Shown here one piece after another: positions 11,801-23,530 of a DNA stretch of 64,000 nucleotides. Both the position numbers and the translations under genes were made by a program. The notes under the pieces were generated by a model. The model was given only the letters and a program-made list of their open reading frames with translations, was not told the DNA's origin and ran no database searches. The stretch is from Cytospora piceicola (taxonomy: Eukaryota; Ascomycota; Sordariomycetes; Diaporthales; Cytosporaceae). Location of the stretch: assembly GCA_023375675.1 (NCBI GenBank), contig JALQBC010000032.1, positions 186,001-250,000 of the forward strand. The letters are read 5' to 3'. Positions within the stretch are counted from its first letter, which is position 1; every line of letters begins with the position of its first letter.

Positions 11801-14800
11801 CTGGGTACGGTCGACTGGTGAAGTATCAGCGGACAATGCTGCCGATGTCACTAGAATGGTTTGGTCGCCGAATTCGGGATCTTCTGAGTCTTGGACCACC
11901 AGATCCAGCCCAGTGAAGCCCGAGTCCTGGAGTAATCCGCTCCATGAGCCGACCGATAAAAGTGGCGTGCATTTCTCCTCGTCTTTGACGCTGTTCCACC
12001 AGCCTTCTGTCACGCTTCCGTAAAGACCGGTTCGTATGGTATCCGGGTTTGTCGTCTCGAACAAGACAAGTTTGCCTCCGCTATGAATTCATTAGCAAGA
12101 ACACGAGGTAAGTCCTACAGTATTTCCAACTTACGCTTTTAGCAGCTTCCGGAGATTGACACATGTTTTTGGGAGATCCTCCAATGCGTGAAGGACCTAG
12201 TTTTAGGGCATGTCAGTGTATAACCCTTTACGTCATGAAAAAGAAGCTTTGGGATTCCTTCACACTCACATTGCCTGCAACGATGAGATCGTATGACGAT
12301 TCTTCGAAACCCTGTTTCGCCAGGTCGCCCGAGGCATCCAACACTCGAAACTCCATGTAGTTCGAGAACTCTTCGAAACGCTCCCGCGCTGGGGCAAAGA
12401 AAGCAGGGGAGATGTCGGTGTAGTCGTACTGTGTCCACCTGGGCCGTCCCTCCTGTGTCAGTGCCTTGGTGACGACCTCGGTCGAGCTACCGGTGCCGGC
12501 TCCAATTTCCAGGACTCGCATCCCGGGGTTCTTGTGCCCTAGGAGATCAAGATACTTGGTGAGGGAAGGGATATTAGGGCTCTCAGCCATAACCTTTTGG
12601 TAGTATTCTCGTGCTAACGTCTCCTCGAACAGAATCTTGAGAGGGTCGACGTGGCCGAGGACGATCTCGTAGATATCCCGCGCAAGTATCGTGAGGGTTT
12701 GGCACTCTGCGTCGAAGCTCGACACGCTCTCGATCTTGGACTCCCGAAAGTCGGGATCCTGCGCCATCTTCTCTCGGACTGTATCATCTGTACCGCTCGT
12801 CTTCGGAACTCTCGACATCTGGTATTTCATCCAGCGGACCAATTTCTGTGCGTGCTTAGAGCAAGCGACTTCAACGTCGACGTCCTTCAGACGCTCCAGG
12901 GCGTCCGACATGAAGTATCGAATTATCATGTGGAGATCAGCGTGGGCCCCCATACGAATGGCTTCGGCATCAGGATCTCTCTCCACGTGCACAAGTCTCT
13001 CAAGTGCTCCAGCACTCAGCAGCTCAACATCCGGGAGCCACTGCATAGTCGCGCAGAGCTTCTTGGGCTCCATCCCTCCCCGCTCGGCGCCGCTGTTGCT
13101 CGCCACGATCGTTGTTTCGTACTGCTCCATATCGACCAGAGGCTCCCCCGTCTCCGGCGCCACCACCCTCGCGCGGACCTCAGTCCCGCGGTGGCCCCTC
13201 GTCGCGCACTCGCCCAGCGCGCGGATGACCGAAAGCCCCTCCTCGCCGCGCCTGAGCAGGGCCCTCGCGTTGATCCAGATCCTCCCCACGCGCGTGGGCA
13301 CCACCGTGTTCCTGGTGCCGTAGATGGCCGGGAACGCCAGCTGCATCAGGCCGTCCACCGTGGCGGGGTGGATGACATGCGGGCTGACGTGCTTGTCGTC
13401 GTACGCCTCCGCCCACTTCCGGGTGTGGATGTCTGCCGTGACCTCTCCGGTGGCTGACATGGAGATGTTGTCGAGGGTCTGGAAGGACGGGCCGTAGGCG
13501 GCGTCGTGGCTGGTCGTCACGACGTCGTAGAATGCCTTGGTGTCGAAGGCTTGTTTCGTCTTGGACAATCTTTCCTCGAATCTGGGCATGTCCCACCGTT
13601 GGAGATGATCATTCACATCATGACCATCCTCGCCTGCCTCACTGCCGCCTTCCGAGTCTCGATACGTCCGGATCCGCCCGCGGCAAACCTCAGTCCACGA
13701 GTCTTCCTCGTATATAAAGAGGTTAAACTGAGACCACCTCGGATTCTGCACAGTCGGGCTAAGCGTAAACCTCGTCTCCACCGTGCCGCCAGCCCCGGGC
13801 AGCGCCCGGAACGCACTGAGGAACCGCACGTCCCGCAGCTCGAAGCTGTCCGCGGCCCCGGCCGGGCCCGCGAGCTGCCGGGCCGCCTCCACCGCCATCA
13901 CGATCATGCCGCCGGCCGGGTACAGATACTCGCCCGCCAGCCGGTGGTCCCGCAGCCAGGGCAGCCGGGCCTCGCCGACGAGGGCGCGCCAGTGGGCCTG
14001 CCTCTCGTTCCAGTCGTCGCTGCGCACGCCCAGGAAGTCGTGCGGCGGCGTGCCCCGCAGCCGGTAGTTGCGGGCCACGCGGCTCTCGCGCCAGTGGGCC
14101 TGGGCGTGGTTGAAGGGGTACCCGGGCAGGTCTGCCCGTACGGCCCGGGGCGGGCCCTGCGGGAGCGAGTTCACGGCGAGGAGGTCGACGGGGTAGCCCA
14201 GTGTCCAGAGCTTCCCGGCGGCGGACATCATATCAGTTGGGGCGGTGGGAGAGGGAGGAGAGGAGGTACGTGTGAGTGTGGGATGGTACTGGATGGCTTC
14301 ACCTAGTTTCACGGCCTGGAGACACTCCCTCACAGGCCCGCGAAGCGCGTGGTGAGGTCCGACCTCGATCATGTCTGAAATCTTTCGACTCAGAGGATCG
14401 TTGTTCCTGGTTGCCTTTTGGCCAAGGACTTTGCGCTTCTTTCCGGACTGGGCGGTCAGTTTCGAGATTGCGTCGGAGAACCTCACTGGACTGGTCATGT
14501 TCCTGGCCCAATATTCAGGAGACGTCAGGTCAACCGGATAGACCACATCTCCCGTTACCGAGGAAACCATAATAGTACCTCCACTGTTGCTGTTGTCTGA
14601 CCGGAGATCTTGCAGACAGTGTTGATACTCTTGGGAAATAGGCGTCATAAAGGCAGAGTGATAGGCCATGTCGACATTCAGTTTGCGAGCGAAGATACCA
14701 GCGCCCTGCAGGAGTCCCTCCAGAAACTGGAGCTGCTCCGCGTCTCCGGATAGAGTGACGTTCCTCGGACTGTTTATGCAGGCAACACCAACTTGTCGAC

Positions 14801-17439
14801 CTCCTGCAGTACTGAAGTTCTCGTCAATCTTGGAAAGATATGGTTCAATTTCGGATGCGCTGAGTCCCACTGCCATCATAGAAAGCTTGCAGTCTGTGTT
14901 TTTTCTCAGCTCGGCAGCCAGACGGCCACGATGGAAAGCCACCCGGAGTGCGCTCTCCCGGGTCAATGCTCCGCTGCAATATCTGTGGAAAGGAATCAGC
15001 AAGGCATTACGCGACACTGAAGGGGTTAGACTCACGCTGCTGCTATCTCGCCAGATGAATGGCCGACCACGACCGAGGGTCTAATGCCAAACGACCACAT
15101 CAAGTCCACCAAAGCGATCTGCAGAGCTGTACATGCAGGCTGGCTGTACTGTGGCTCATGTATCTGGTCCGCTTTCTCCAAGTCGTACATCACATCCTCA
15201 AGCCGCCACTCACACCCCATGGCATCGAGAAGCTTCTGATTGTGCTCCATGCTCTCCTTGAATATTCGAAACACTGTCATCAGGCCACTGCCCATACCAG
15301 CATACTGGGCGCCCTGTCCGGTGAACACGAATGCGGCATGACGGCCCTGTGTGCTCTTTGCCTTGTTGAGAGAAGAAGAAGAGACGAGTTTGTCTTGAAG
15401 GTCAGACATGCTTGCGAAGACAACAGAGCGTCTCCAAGAGAACTCAGTGCGTCTCGCGCATAGTGTGTACGCTATGTCTTTCATGTCCCCTTCGGTCAGG
15501 TTCTTGTCACCATTGTCGGCGAAGAAGGCAGATAAGTCAGATTGCATGCGGTTGAGGCCGTCTTCATCGACGCTGGACCAAACCAATATTCCGTGGCCAG
15601 GATGATTTGGTGGTTTCCAGCTGCCATCTTTTGGGTCATCCACCTGGATGCCATTAGTTATAAACTGGGTTCCCTCCAACTCATCCATGGCTGGCGGCTC
15701 GACTTTTGTACGGTTATGTACCGTGAGGCCTCTAGAGCGGGGATAGTGATGAGCGTCGTCAAGAATCACTACACCATTGGAACCTCCGAATCCAAACGAG
15801 TTCACCTGGTTAGCAGTTAGCGCAGATCCCCTTGCTCAAGGTGGAAAATATTGACTAACACATATCCTCCTAAGCCCGAGTGAGGGCCAAGGGCGAGGCT
15901 CGGTAGGGATCTTCCACAAGGTCAGTCTGCACTCGCATTCACGATATCAGTCGATGGTTGATACTGGGATTACTCACAGCTAGATGATACTTCTCAGCCT
16001 GAATACGCGGATTCAGCTTCTCAAAGTTGGCATTGGGCGGAATGATGCCCTTTTCGAGCACGAGAATGGCTTTAAACAAACTCGCCATACCGCTTCCCGC
16101 TTCGAGATGGCCCACATTGGACTTGACGGCGCCTATCCAAAGAGGATCTGAAGCGGAGCGGACATGACAGAAGGACTCCCCTACAGCATTGGCCTCGGTA
16201 GGGTCACCGACCTGGGTCCCTTTGAGTAACGGTAACTTGTCAATAACTCACGTTCCAAAGTGCCAGGTTGGTGCTCTTACCTGTGGAATGCGCCTCGAAG
16301 AATCGTGTAGGCTCCATGTCAATATTCGCCTGGGCGTACGTCTCGCGGATCAAAGCCTTATGTGCCTCCCCATTCGGCACCGTGATCCCGGGCGTCCTGC
16401 CGTCCTGATTTAACCTCGTAGCGCGGATTACCGCCCGTACTGTATCGCCATCCCGGGCGGCATCGGAGAGCCGCTTGATGACAAGAACGCCGAAGCCCTC
16501 GCCGCGAGCATACCCGTTGGCCTTCTCATCGAGGCTCCAGCTTCGGGAGTCCGTGGAGAGAAAGCTCATGTTGCTCATCATAAGCATATAGTCGGGGTGG
16601 TAGATGAGGTTACACCCGCCTACAAGGCCCTGGATTTTGCGTTCTCGAGTCAATTTTCTCCTTTTCCTTCTGGTATAGGGACTGGGGATTTTACCATATC
16701 TGTGGTTCCAGTCCGTAGGTCCTGACAGGCGAGATGCAGAGCTGTAAGGCTCGACGAGCACGCCGTATCGAGGTTTATACTCGGCCCTTTCAGGTTAAAG
16801 AACCAGCTGACGCGGTTTGCCAAGATGGAATTGGCCAGCCCAGTCGCCGCGTACATGTGGCCTTCTAACCGGTCGTGGAACATCACGCTACGATAGTCGT
16901 CGGTGAAGCTTCCGGTGTGCACCGAAGTGCGAGTCCCGGAGCATTGGGGAATAGTGATACCGGCTGGGAATAGTATTAGAAGAGCGTCTCGGAGGATGAT
17001 GGACCAAGGGGTGACAGTAAAGCTAAAGGGGAAAGTGTTCTGGGGGGGGGGGCAGCCTACCGTTCTCAAGAGCCCTATAGCTCGTCTCGAGCATGCCGCG
17101 CTGTTGCGGTTCCATACACGCCGCCTCAGCGGGACTGATCGAGAAGAAAGGCGCATCAAAGCGGTCGATCTTGTCCCGAAGAAAGTAGCCTCCGCGGATG
17201 GGCATCTGGTCCAGACGTGATGTGTCAGGGTGGTAGTGTCCGGCCAGGTTGACGCGGTCCGGAGGGAACTCGCCCGAAGCTGCCCGGCCGGCCCTGAGCA
17301 TGTCCCAGAACTTCTCGGGTGATGTGGCCTCGCCGGGGAGTTTCATGGAGAAGCCAATGATGGCTATGTCGTCGGCCTCGGAGCCGGCAACCGGAGGTTG
17401 GGCCCGGGGAGGGGGAACATGGTTGCTGACGGAGCCCAT
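8822..17439 (-). CDS. Highly reducing type I polyketide synthase (KS-AT-DH-cMT-ER-KR-ACP)
   Basis: This iterative synthase builds a reduced, C-methylated polyketide from acetyl/malonyl units. Eleven exons: 17439-17061, 16963-16695, 16629-16281, 16219-15978, 15931-15860, 15805-15036, 14982-12270, 12196-12135, 12080-10220, 10145-9825, 9736-8822; 2650 aa. Domains: KS about 20-450 (DTACSSS, Cys195; EAHSTGT; SNVGHLE), AT 560-890 (GHSSG, Ser687), DH 985-1300 (DHRLAGEYLYP, His1040), C-methyltransferase 1420-1640 (VLEIGAGTGSST), ER 1925-2235, KR 2250-2440 (AGGLGGIGR; Tyr2401), ACP about 2560-2640 (GVDSL, Ser2600). The ER cofactor loop reads AASTVGQ instead of AAGGVGQ, so enoyl reduction may be lost. 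There is no thioesterase, reductase or condensation domain at the C-terminus, so release must be in trans. The 46-nt intron 4 (15932-15977) and the acceptors of introns 4 and 9 are the least certain joins. Confidence 0.95.
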
Positions 17440-18186
17440 GTTCTGATGGAGTTGCTAGAATGTAAGTAAGTACTGTATCCAGACAACTCTGGGCTGGCTC
17501 TCAGAAGTCTAGTTATGCAGAAGGGGGCAAGACATCAGATTCCCGGTGTGCCCCACAATATCTTATGAGGACATCACCACTTATTATATGATATCATGTC
17601 AGGGCATATCCTCTGTACGTTATCTGACTTGCCCCCTTTGTTCTCATCCCAGGTGCCCACAGGCAGACGTCTATATTCTTCGTATACTCAGAGATCTGCG
17701 TGCGGCCTTGTTATTGATACGCTACACCACCATGACCGTACGTAAATGTAACCATAACGACAATAGCCGGAATTAGGAGAAGATAGCGCTAGAGTGTGGT
17801 TTCCAAGGACCTCCGGATCCAGATGCCACTGATGCTGCGCTGTCATATCAACCTGTAGACAGAAGATATCTGGGATTCCCTGGACAGGTGACTGTGCTGG
17901 GCGTACTGTGTAGGTCTTCAATAAGAAGTATTTATGGGTCGACTGCAACATCAATGCGTGAAATCGGCCCCACATGTCAGAAGACGATACCAGAAGGATT
18001 TGGGATCGCATCCCATGCTGCCATGCTTCCATCTGGACCTATCCACAGCAGTCTGGGGCCCCACTGCTCGGCAACTCCAGACTCTACATAAGGCCACAAA
18101 TCGAGTGGGATCATGTTACCAGTAGATTGACTAGCACACCCATACACTCGCAGTATCAGAAAGCAAAAGGTTGTCGTGATCCGAAG
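17440..18186. promoter_or_regulatory. Shared divergent promoter of PKS and hydrolase
   Basis: This 747-bp gap lies between the start codons of two divergently transcribed genes and holds no credible ORF. Such an arrangement allows co-regulation, which fits a synthase and its releasing hydrolase. I identify no specific transcription-factor site with confidence. Confidence 0.55.
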
Positions 18187-19033
18187 ATGCGTTTCCTCTG
18201 TTTGCACGGAATCGGGACAAGCACCGCAGTACGTGCGCCTGAAGAGCTTTATTTTGAAGGAAACTGTTGCTAATTCTAGTATTGTCAACTCTTGCAGATC
18301 TTTGAGGCTCAACTAGGCAAGCATTCAAACAAAGATATATATAACTCTGTTCCTACAGGTTCTAACCCACCACTGCCAAACAGCCTCCCTTCGCCTTCGC
18401 CTAGGTGACAGCCATGAGTTCGAGTTCATCGAAGGGCCCTTTGTCTGGCCCCCAGCCAGGGGCATCGAGGAGGCGTTCGGCAAGCAGGAGGCATGCTACT
18501 CGTACTTCGACCACACGACAGCCAGTATCCACCAGGCCGTGCTAGATCTAGCCGAGTTCCTTGATTCGGACGAGGGGCCGTTCGACGGCATCATCGGCTT
18601 CTCCCAGGGGGGCGCCCTGGCAACGACGCTGATCGCTGCCGAGGAGAAAGGCCTCCTCCCTCCCCCTCCCCCTCCCCCTCCACCATCTTCCGGTGGCCCT
18701 GCCAAGCCCAGGCTCAAATGTGTCATCCTGCTGTCGTGCGGCCAGCCGTGGGACTTTGCGGCGCTGCAGGCCGGCCAGAACCGCCGGCTGCTGGCTGGCG
18801 AGGACGGCGTGTGCATCCACTTGCCCACGGCGCACTTCTGGGGTCGAAACGACGGGGAGGGGTTTCTGGGCAATCACGAGGTAGCGATGGTTTGCGACGC
18901 GAGGGTCAGGGTGGAGTCCGTACATTTAGCCGGGCATGGAGTCCCATCCGAGGCCAGACCCGCCGAGCTCCAGGCCATGGTGGAGGCGATTGAGATGACG
19001 GTGCAGAGGGCATTGGCCGAGAGCGCCTGTTGA
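18187..19033 (+). CDS. FSH1/LovG-type serine hydrolase, probable PKS product-releasing enzyme
   Basis: This is a small alpha/beta hydrolase of the fungal FSH1 family. LovG and other trans-acting thiohydrolases that release highly reducing PKS products belong to it. Exons 18187-18228, 18298-18316 and 18384-19033 give 236 aa. It starts MRFLCLHGIGTS, typical of the family. The nucleophile is in GFSQGG (Ser94), with likely Asp177 (WGRND) and His205 (AGHGVP). The 19-nt exon 2 supplies IFEAQL. Intron 2 (18317-18383) has a GC donor (AG|GCAAGC) with a CTAAC branch site, and the GC-AG splice restores the family reading IFEAQLASLRLRLGD. A run of about nine prolines near residues 114-122 is an insertion. 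Pairing with the release-less PKS is inference from adjacency and family precedent. Confidence 0.9.
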
Positions 19034-20247
19034 CTGATTGATTATCAAGCACTTGAGATGGTACATAGGTAATGACCATGGGTTTATTATCGCGTAGGAT
19101 CCTATTCGCATCCTTCGATGTTATACTGTGTGTGTACATACAGCGTTAGAGTGGGTCGTAATCGGCAACTAGATGAGATCGGATGATGCATCATAAATCG
19201 AAAGTATCTCCTATGTCACGAATACCACTTGAACTAGTTGTAACTACACAACCTGGATCTGTCGTGGATCTGTCTACGCTATACACGTATATTGTCCAAA
19301 TCGGGAGTCTATTGTCATTACATGCGAGTGGACGGCCCACAAGAGCACGGCCTATCGATTTGCCGATCTGCGGATCTGCTCCAAGATATCTAGAGAACCG
19401 GGTCGACAGTTTCTATATGTAGATATACCCGTCGATCACCCAGTATCACGAACAACTTACGCCATTTGTGGACCGTACGTACTTCAAATATTGATGCCTG
19501 AGCAGTGTAAATGTACATGGACTATCTCAACGAATCTACACAGTAGGGCCTGCCCACCCAAATCGCCGAACTAACCGACATCTTGTAAGTCCTCATACTT
19601 CGTCTTTACATACCAGTGCTATACATGCCCCTGCATGATTTTATGCGGCCTCAAATCCTGACCTCGGGAAGGATGCATGTAGGCACAGACTTCACGATCC
19701 TATCAAAATTTGTCCGCGACCGTGGACAGTCGTGTGGGTCCACCTTCCTCTTCGCGTAAGATGCAACCCATGAGCATCTTACTTCAATCCATGGATGTTG
19801 CCTCGGCCCCGTCGTAGCCTCAGAATAGGTATTTGAGTTTTCTCACAGTGCTCGATACTAGGTTGTCAGCGTAACATCGAGCGACGGCTTAGACTTGGAA
19901 GTCGAGCCTCAGGAATCCTTCGAACGGTACCCTCTCCTCCATGGAGGGGCGCCCGTTACGACGCAGTCAAAAGGCCATTTCTACCCTAGGATACTCGATT
20001 GAATATACGTAATGACCAAAGCCATCTGAATAGCAAGACATGTCCATTTGATTACATTCTTGTATGTTAGCGGACTTCAAATATTCTGTTGTGGCCCCCA
20101 TCTATGAAACGACAGCAGAATTGAGTTTATACTCTGTGAGACTGCGGTAACGACCTGGTACGCATTGGCATCTCAGTGCACCAAGCATTTCCTCTGTTTG
20201 TCTCTCTCTTTTTTTCCTTTCTGCCAGACCGCCAGCCCCTTGGAAGT
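19034..20247. other. Intergenic, no gene seen
   Basis: This 1.2 kb of mixed composition has no convincing ORF on either strand. It presumably holds the hydrolase 3' end and the promoter of the following membrane-protein gene. A CT/T-rich pyrimidine tract (20187-20222) immediately precedes that start codon. Confidence 0.55.
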
Positions 20248-21284
20248 ATGACCGTCTCAAACATCGCCCCTGTCGCCATCCGGGTGATGATCGCGACGTC
20301 CATCCTTGTCGTCCTCGCTACTGTCGCCATCGTTCTGCGGTTCAAGGCCCGCAGCAAAACCAGAAACATAGGAGTCGACGACTGGGTCGCACTCGCAGCC
20401 TACGTTTTCCTCCTGTCCGTCACGGTATGCCACTACCTCGTCACCGGGCCCTACGGGTGGGCCGGCAACCCGCAGTCCGAGTTCAGCCTGGAGCAGCTGA
20501 GGCACTTCCTCATCATCCTCTACGCCGACAACCTGTGCTACACTTGCTGCACCGTGAGCGTCAAGCTCTCCATCACGCTGTTCCTGCGGCGCGTCTTCGC
20601 CACGCGCCCTATCCGGATCATCACCGCGGCCCTGACGGCCATCCTCATCGTGTGGTGGATCACGGTGCTGCTCTTCCAGATCTTCTCGTGCACGCCCGTC
20701 GTTAGCTTCTGGGAAGTCGAGCGCAGGGAGCACTGTATTGACACCAACATGTTCTACGATGGCGTGGCTATCTCGAATGTCTTGTTCGATTTCATCCTCC
20801 TCTTCATCCCGATCCCTATGGTCTGGCAGCTGCAGATGAACCTGCAGAGGAAGCTTCAGGTTTCTTTTGTGTTCATTCTCGGCGGATTCACCATCGTCTG
20901 CAGTATTCTCCGGACTATTTCACTCCGCAACTTGGACGTGAACGATGAGACAGGTACGCATTCAGTACTTCCCCTATTCCCCAAGTCCCGCCACTATCTT
21001 GACCACTCCTCTAACACCTTCCTGCTCCAGGGAGTATCTGGCACACTGGCCTCTGGACCATCATTGAGTGCGGAGTCGGCGTCATCTGCGCTTGCTTGCC
21101 ACCGATGGCGTCCCTTTTCAGGACGCTGTCAGAAAAAGTACGGACAACGGTAAAATCAACGGTGCGGGCACCGAAGGTCACCAGTGATATCAAGCTGCTG
21201 GACAGGGGAAGTGAAAACTCGGCCTACAGGTATAGGGAGCATGTGCCATCGGCTAGCCAACAAGGCAGTTATATTGAGGTTTGA
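20248..21284 (+). CDS. Pth11-like (fungal rhodopsin-domain) integral membrane protein
   Basis: Exons 20248-20953 and 21031-21284 are separated by a 77-nt intron (GTACGC donor, CTCCAG acceptor) and encode 319 aa. Seven hydrophobic helices start with IRVMIATSILVVLATVAIVL. A DDW motif follows at residues 44-46 after helix 1, a hallmark of the Pth11-like/SAT4 rhodopsin-like family. A polar cytoplasmic tail of roughly 65 residues follows helix 7, within exon 2. There is no N-terminal CFEM domain. The ATG at 20248 is the first in frame. Proteins of this family are proposed plasma-membrane sensors and are often found near secondary-metabolite genes, but no ligand can be inferred here. It is convergent with the following hydrolase. 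Confidence 0.92.
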
Positions 21285-21634
21285 GACAATGGGAAAAGAG
21301 CTCTGGGTCAATATGTACAGTTATAGAAGAGATAAAAGAGATTATTGGCAAAACTGACGCCTGGAGATCCATGTAAACTTCAAGATATGAGGCCTGATAT
21401 TCCCTTACCCGGCGAGATGAACATGACTTTGGATACATTGCTTGTTACTGCATAGTCACACGCATATTCGTACGTGGGTTATGATGAAAATCGTTCTATT
21501 TGACCCTTCAGGTGATATCTAAGCAACTCCATATACCTTGGCTAATGGTTTGGTCTTGATTATGGCAGTGCCTGTAAGTCGCGGTGGTACCAATCCATCC
21601 AATTCGATACTCAGACTTTGCCTTCTCAGATCCA
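21285..21634. other. Short convergent intergenic gap
   Basis: 350 bp between the 3' ends of two convergent genes, AT-leaning. Presumably both 3' UTRs; no gene seen. Confidence 0.6.
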
Positions 21635-22480
21635 TTACGACGAGCCCGTGACCTTGGCCACAAGCTCCGCAATCTCCTTGCGTTGCTTGATATAGGGCGA
21701 GTGTGCGCAATGGAACTTGTGAACATCGATATGGAGGCCCGCGTTCTTCACATTTTCCAGGCACAGATCCTACAGCCCATGTCAGTATATCCCACTACCT
21801 CTCCTCCACACACCATGTCAGCAACTCACCTGGAAAGCCGGCGGCACCCAGCGGTCCTCAGTCGTGTAGACATAAGTGCTCGGGACGTCCCTCCACGCCT
21901 CATACGTCGCCTTCCCCATCAGCGACATCAGGAAGTGCGGCCGGATGCCCGCGCTCTGCTCCTCCTGGTCCTCGGCCTCGAGGTCGTGGTACAGGCCCGA
22001 GACGGCGTCCCGGGGGAGCCAGGTGCCGTCCTCCCGGATCTCCACCAGCGCCCGCCGCTCGGGCGTGTCCCCGCCGCCGCGCACGACCACGTCCCACGGG
22101 CTCTGGCCCTCGGCGAGCAGGTACGCGCTCATGTACAGCAGGTGGGACACGCCGCCGGGCAGGCCCCCGGCCGCGGCCGCCGCCCTGTCCTTCCTGGTGA
22201 GCCCGGCGGCGGCGCTCGACCCGACCGCGCCGCCGTACGAGTGCATCAGCAGGACCACCTCGCCGCCGGCGGCGACGAGCGGCTCGATGACGGACCGGAC
22301 GGCCGCCACGTCGGCCTCGAAGGTGTTGGGCGGCTGGGCGCCGTTGTTGGAGGCGAGGGCGGGGACGCGCACCGTGTAGTTGTACGGGGGGCTCTCGAGG
22401 AGGGTGACGAGCTTGTGGTATGACTGGGGGGGTGTCCAGGCACCGGGGACGAGGACTAGGGTGGGCTTGGTGGAAGACAT
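21635..22480 (-). CDS. Alpha/beta-hydrolase fold protein
   Basis: Exons 21830-22480 and 21635-21769 are joined across a 60-nt intron (GTGAGT donor, TAG acceptor) and encode 261 aa. The N-terminus TLVLVPGAW is the typical first strand with oxyanion loop. Ser81 lies in the nucleophile elbow MHSYGG, Asp209 in TTEDRWVP, and the catalytic His240 in HCAHSPY is supplied only by exon 2. The complete triad suggests an active esterase, lactonase or C-C hydrolase of the small plant-esterase-like group. The substrate is unknown. No signal peptide, so probably cytosolic. It is divergent from the methyltransferase gene 1.05 kb away and could tailor the polyketide; that is only a positional inference. Confidence 0.92.
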
Positions 22481-23530
22481 TGTGGTGATTTTGGTTTCTT
22501 TTGGTTTTGCTGGGAGGGAGTAAGATGGGGGGGAGAGGAGAGTGTAAACTATGTCTCGAGATGCGAGGGATAATACTAGCAGGTATAGATTCAGCTGTGG
22601 GAGTCTGACAGCAGCTTTATGCCTGGGCTCCAGCACCGTTTTGGGCGAGCTTTGTAATAACCTGCCGCTTACTTGTTGTTGGTTCAAGCAAGCTTGCGGC
22701 CCGGAGTAAGGAGTACTGGTTGGCTCAGATGGCTTGTAGACAGATCTACCTAGGTGGCTGAATATCCACAACAACAGGCCAGGTTACCGACCATTGCGTA
22801 GTGTACTAAGTATGTAAACAATCCATTCACCACAACTCTTCGTCGTGTGGTTCTTTGTGGTTCTTCTGCTGGCATGTAAGTCATCAGGTACTGTGTATTT
22901 CAACTGTGTACCTAGAAATATACCCAGGCAATCGAGTGGATACCTAGGAATAATAGTGGTCCCATACATTACTAAGTACGGGATAAAAATGGGACTTACT
23001 GTGTAAAACTTGAAGCCTCGCTACGTTTGTATTTCTGTACATATGTAGTTGCCTAGATAGCATCAGCAGGCTCTGCATGTTGTCTTGGCTTCTCGACTTA
23101 CGAACTGTACTATGTAACAGTATTGTACGGTAGTAAGGTCCGGATCCTCCGCTGGTGCCTGAGATTGGTGCAACATTTGAAGCCAATGCAAGGGAAAGAA
23201 GGATTCGTTATTGAATCCTTCGTGTCTACATATCCATATCGTATACTACACAGTATGGAAACTAGCTATACACGGTATGCGTTTATCCCTATCGCTCCAC
23301 CAAACATGTTCCATACAGATTGAAGTATGAATGTGACAAGTATAGATGTGTTTGAGGTGGTACGACACTTTCTTGGGCGATAGAACGCGAACACTGAACA
23401 TACTTACTAAGTACTTAGCAACTTTTACGGACAAACAGGAACTCAGTCTGTAACTTGGAAACTGACCCTGGCTGGCATTCACCGAGCAAACTCACCTACT
23501 TTGAGGCTTCCTTAATACTTGAGTCTGAAA
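22481..23530. promoter_or_regulatory. Divergent intergenic region between hydrolase and methyltransferase
   Basis: 1.05 kb between two start codons, AT-leaning, with CCTAGG/TACCTAG palindromic motifs near 22748, 22911 and 22941 and several AAGTAC repeats near 22806, 22975 and 23409. No gene seen; it probably contains both promoters. Confidence 0.45.

Noticed and set aside
12651..14306. Plus-strand ORFs of 200-270 codons inside the PKS
   Set aside because: Antisense shadows; the minus strand carries intact DH and AT motifs.
15921..15931. Nearest CAG acceptor for PKS intron 4
   Set aside because: Using GCAG at 15928-15927 gives the wrong phase and a stop. The GAG... acceptor ending at 15932 keeps the frame IPTEPRPWPSLGLRRI.
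16650..17159. 169-codon minus-strand ORF spanning PKS intron 1
   Set aside because: Its first part is out of frame with KS and its last part is the KS frame read through introns. The spliced model explains the KS motifs better.
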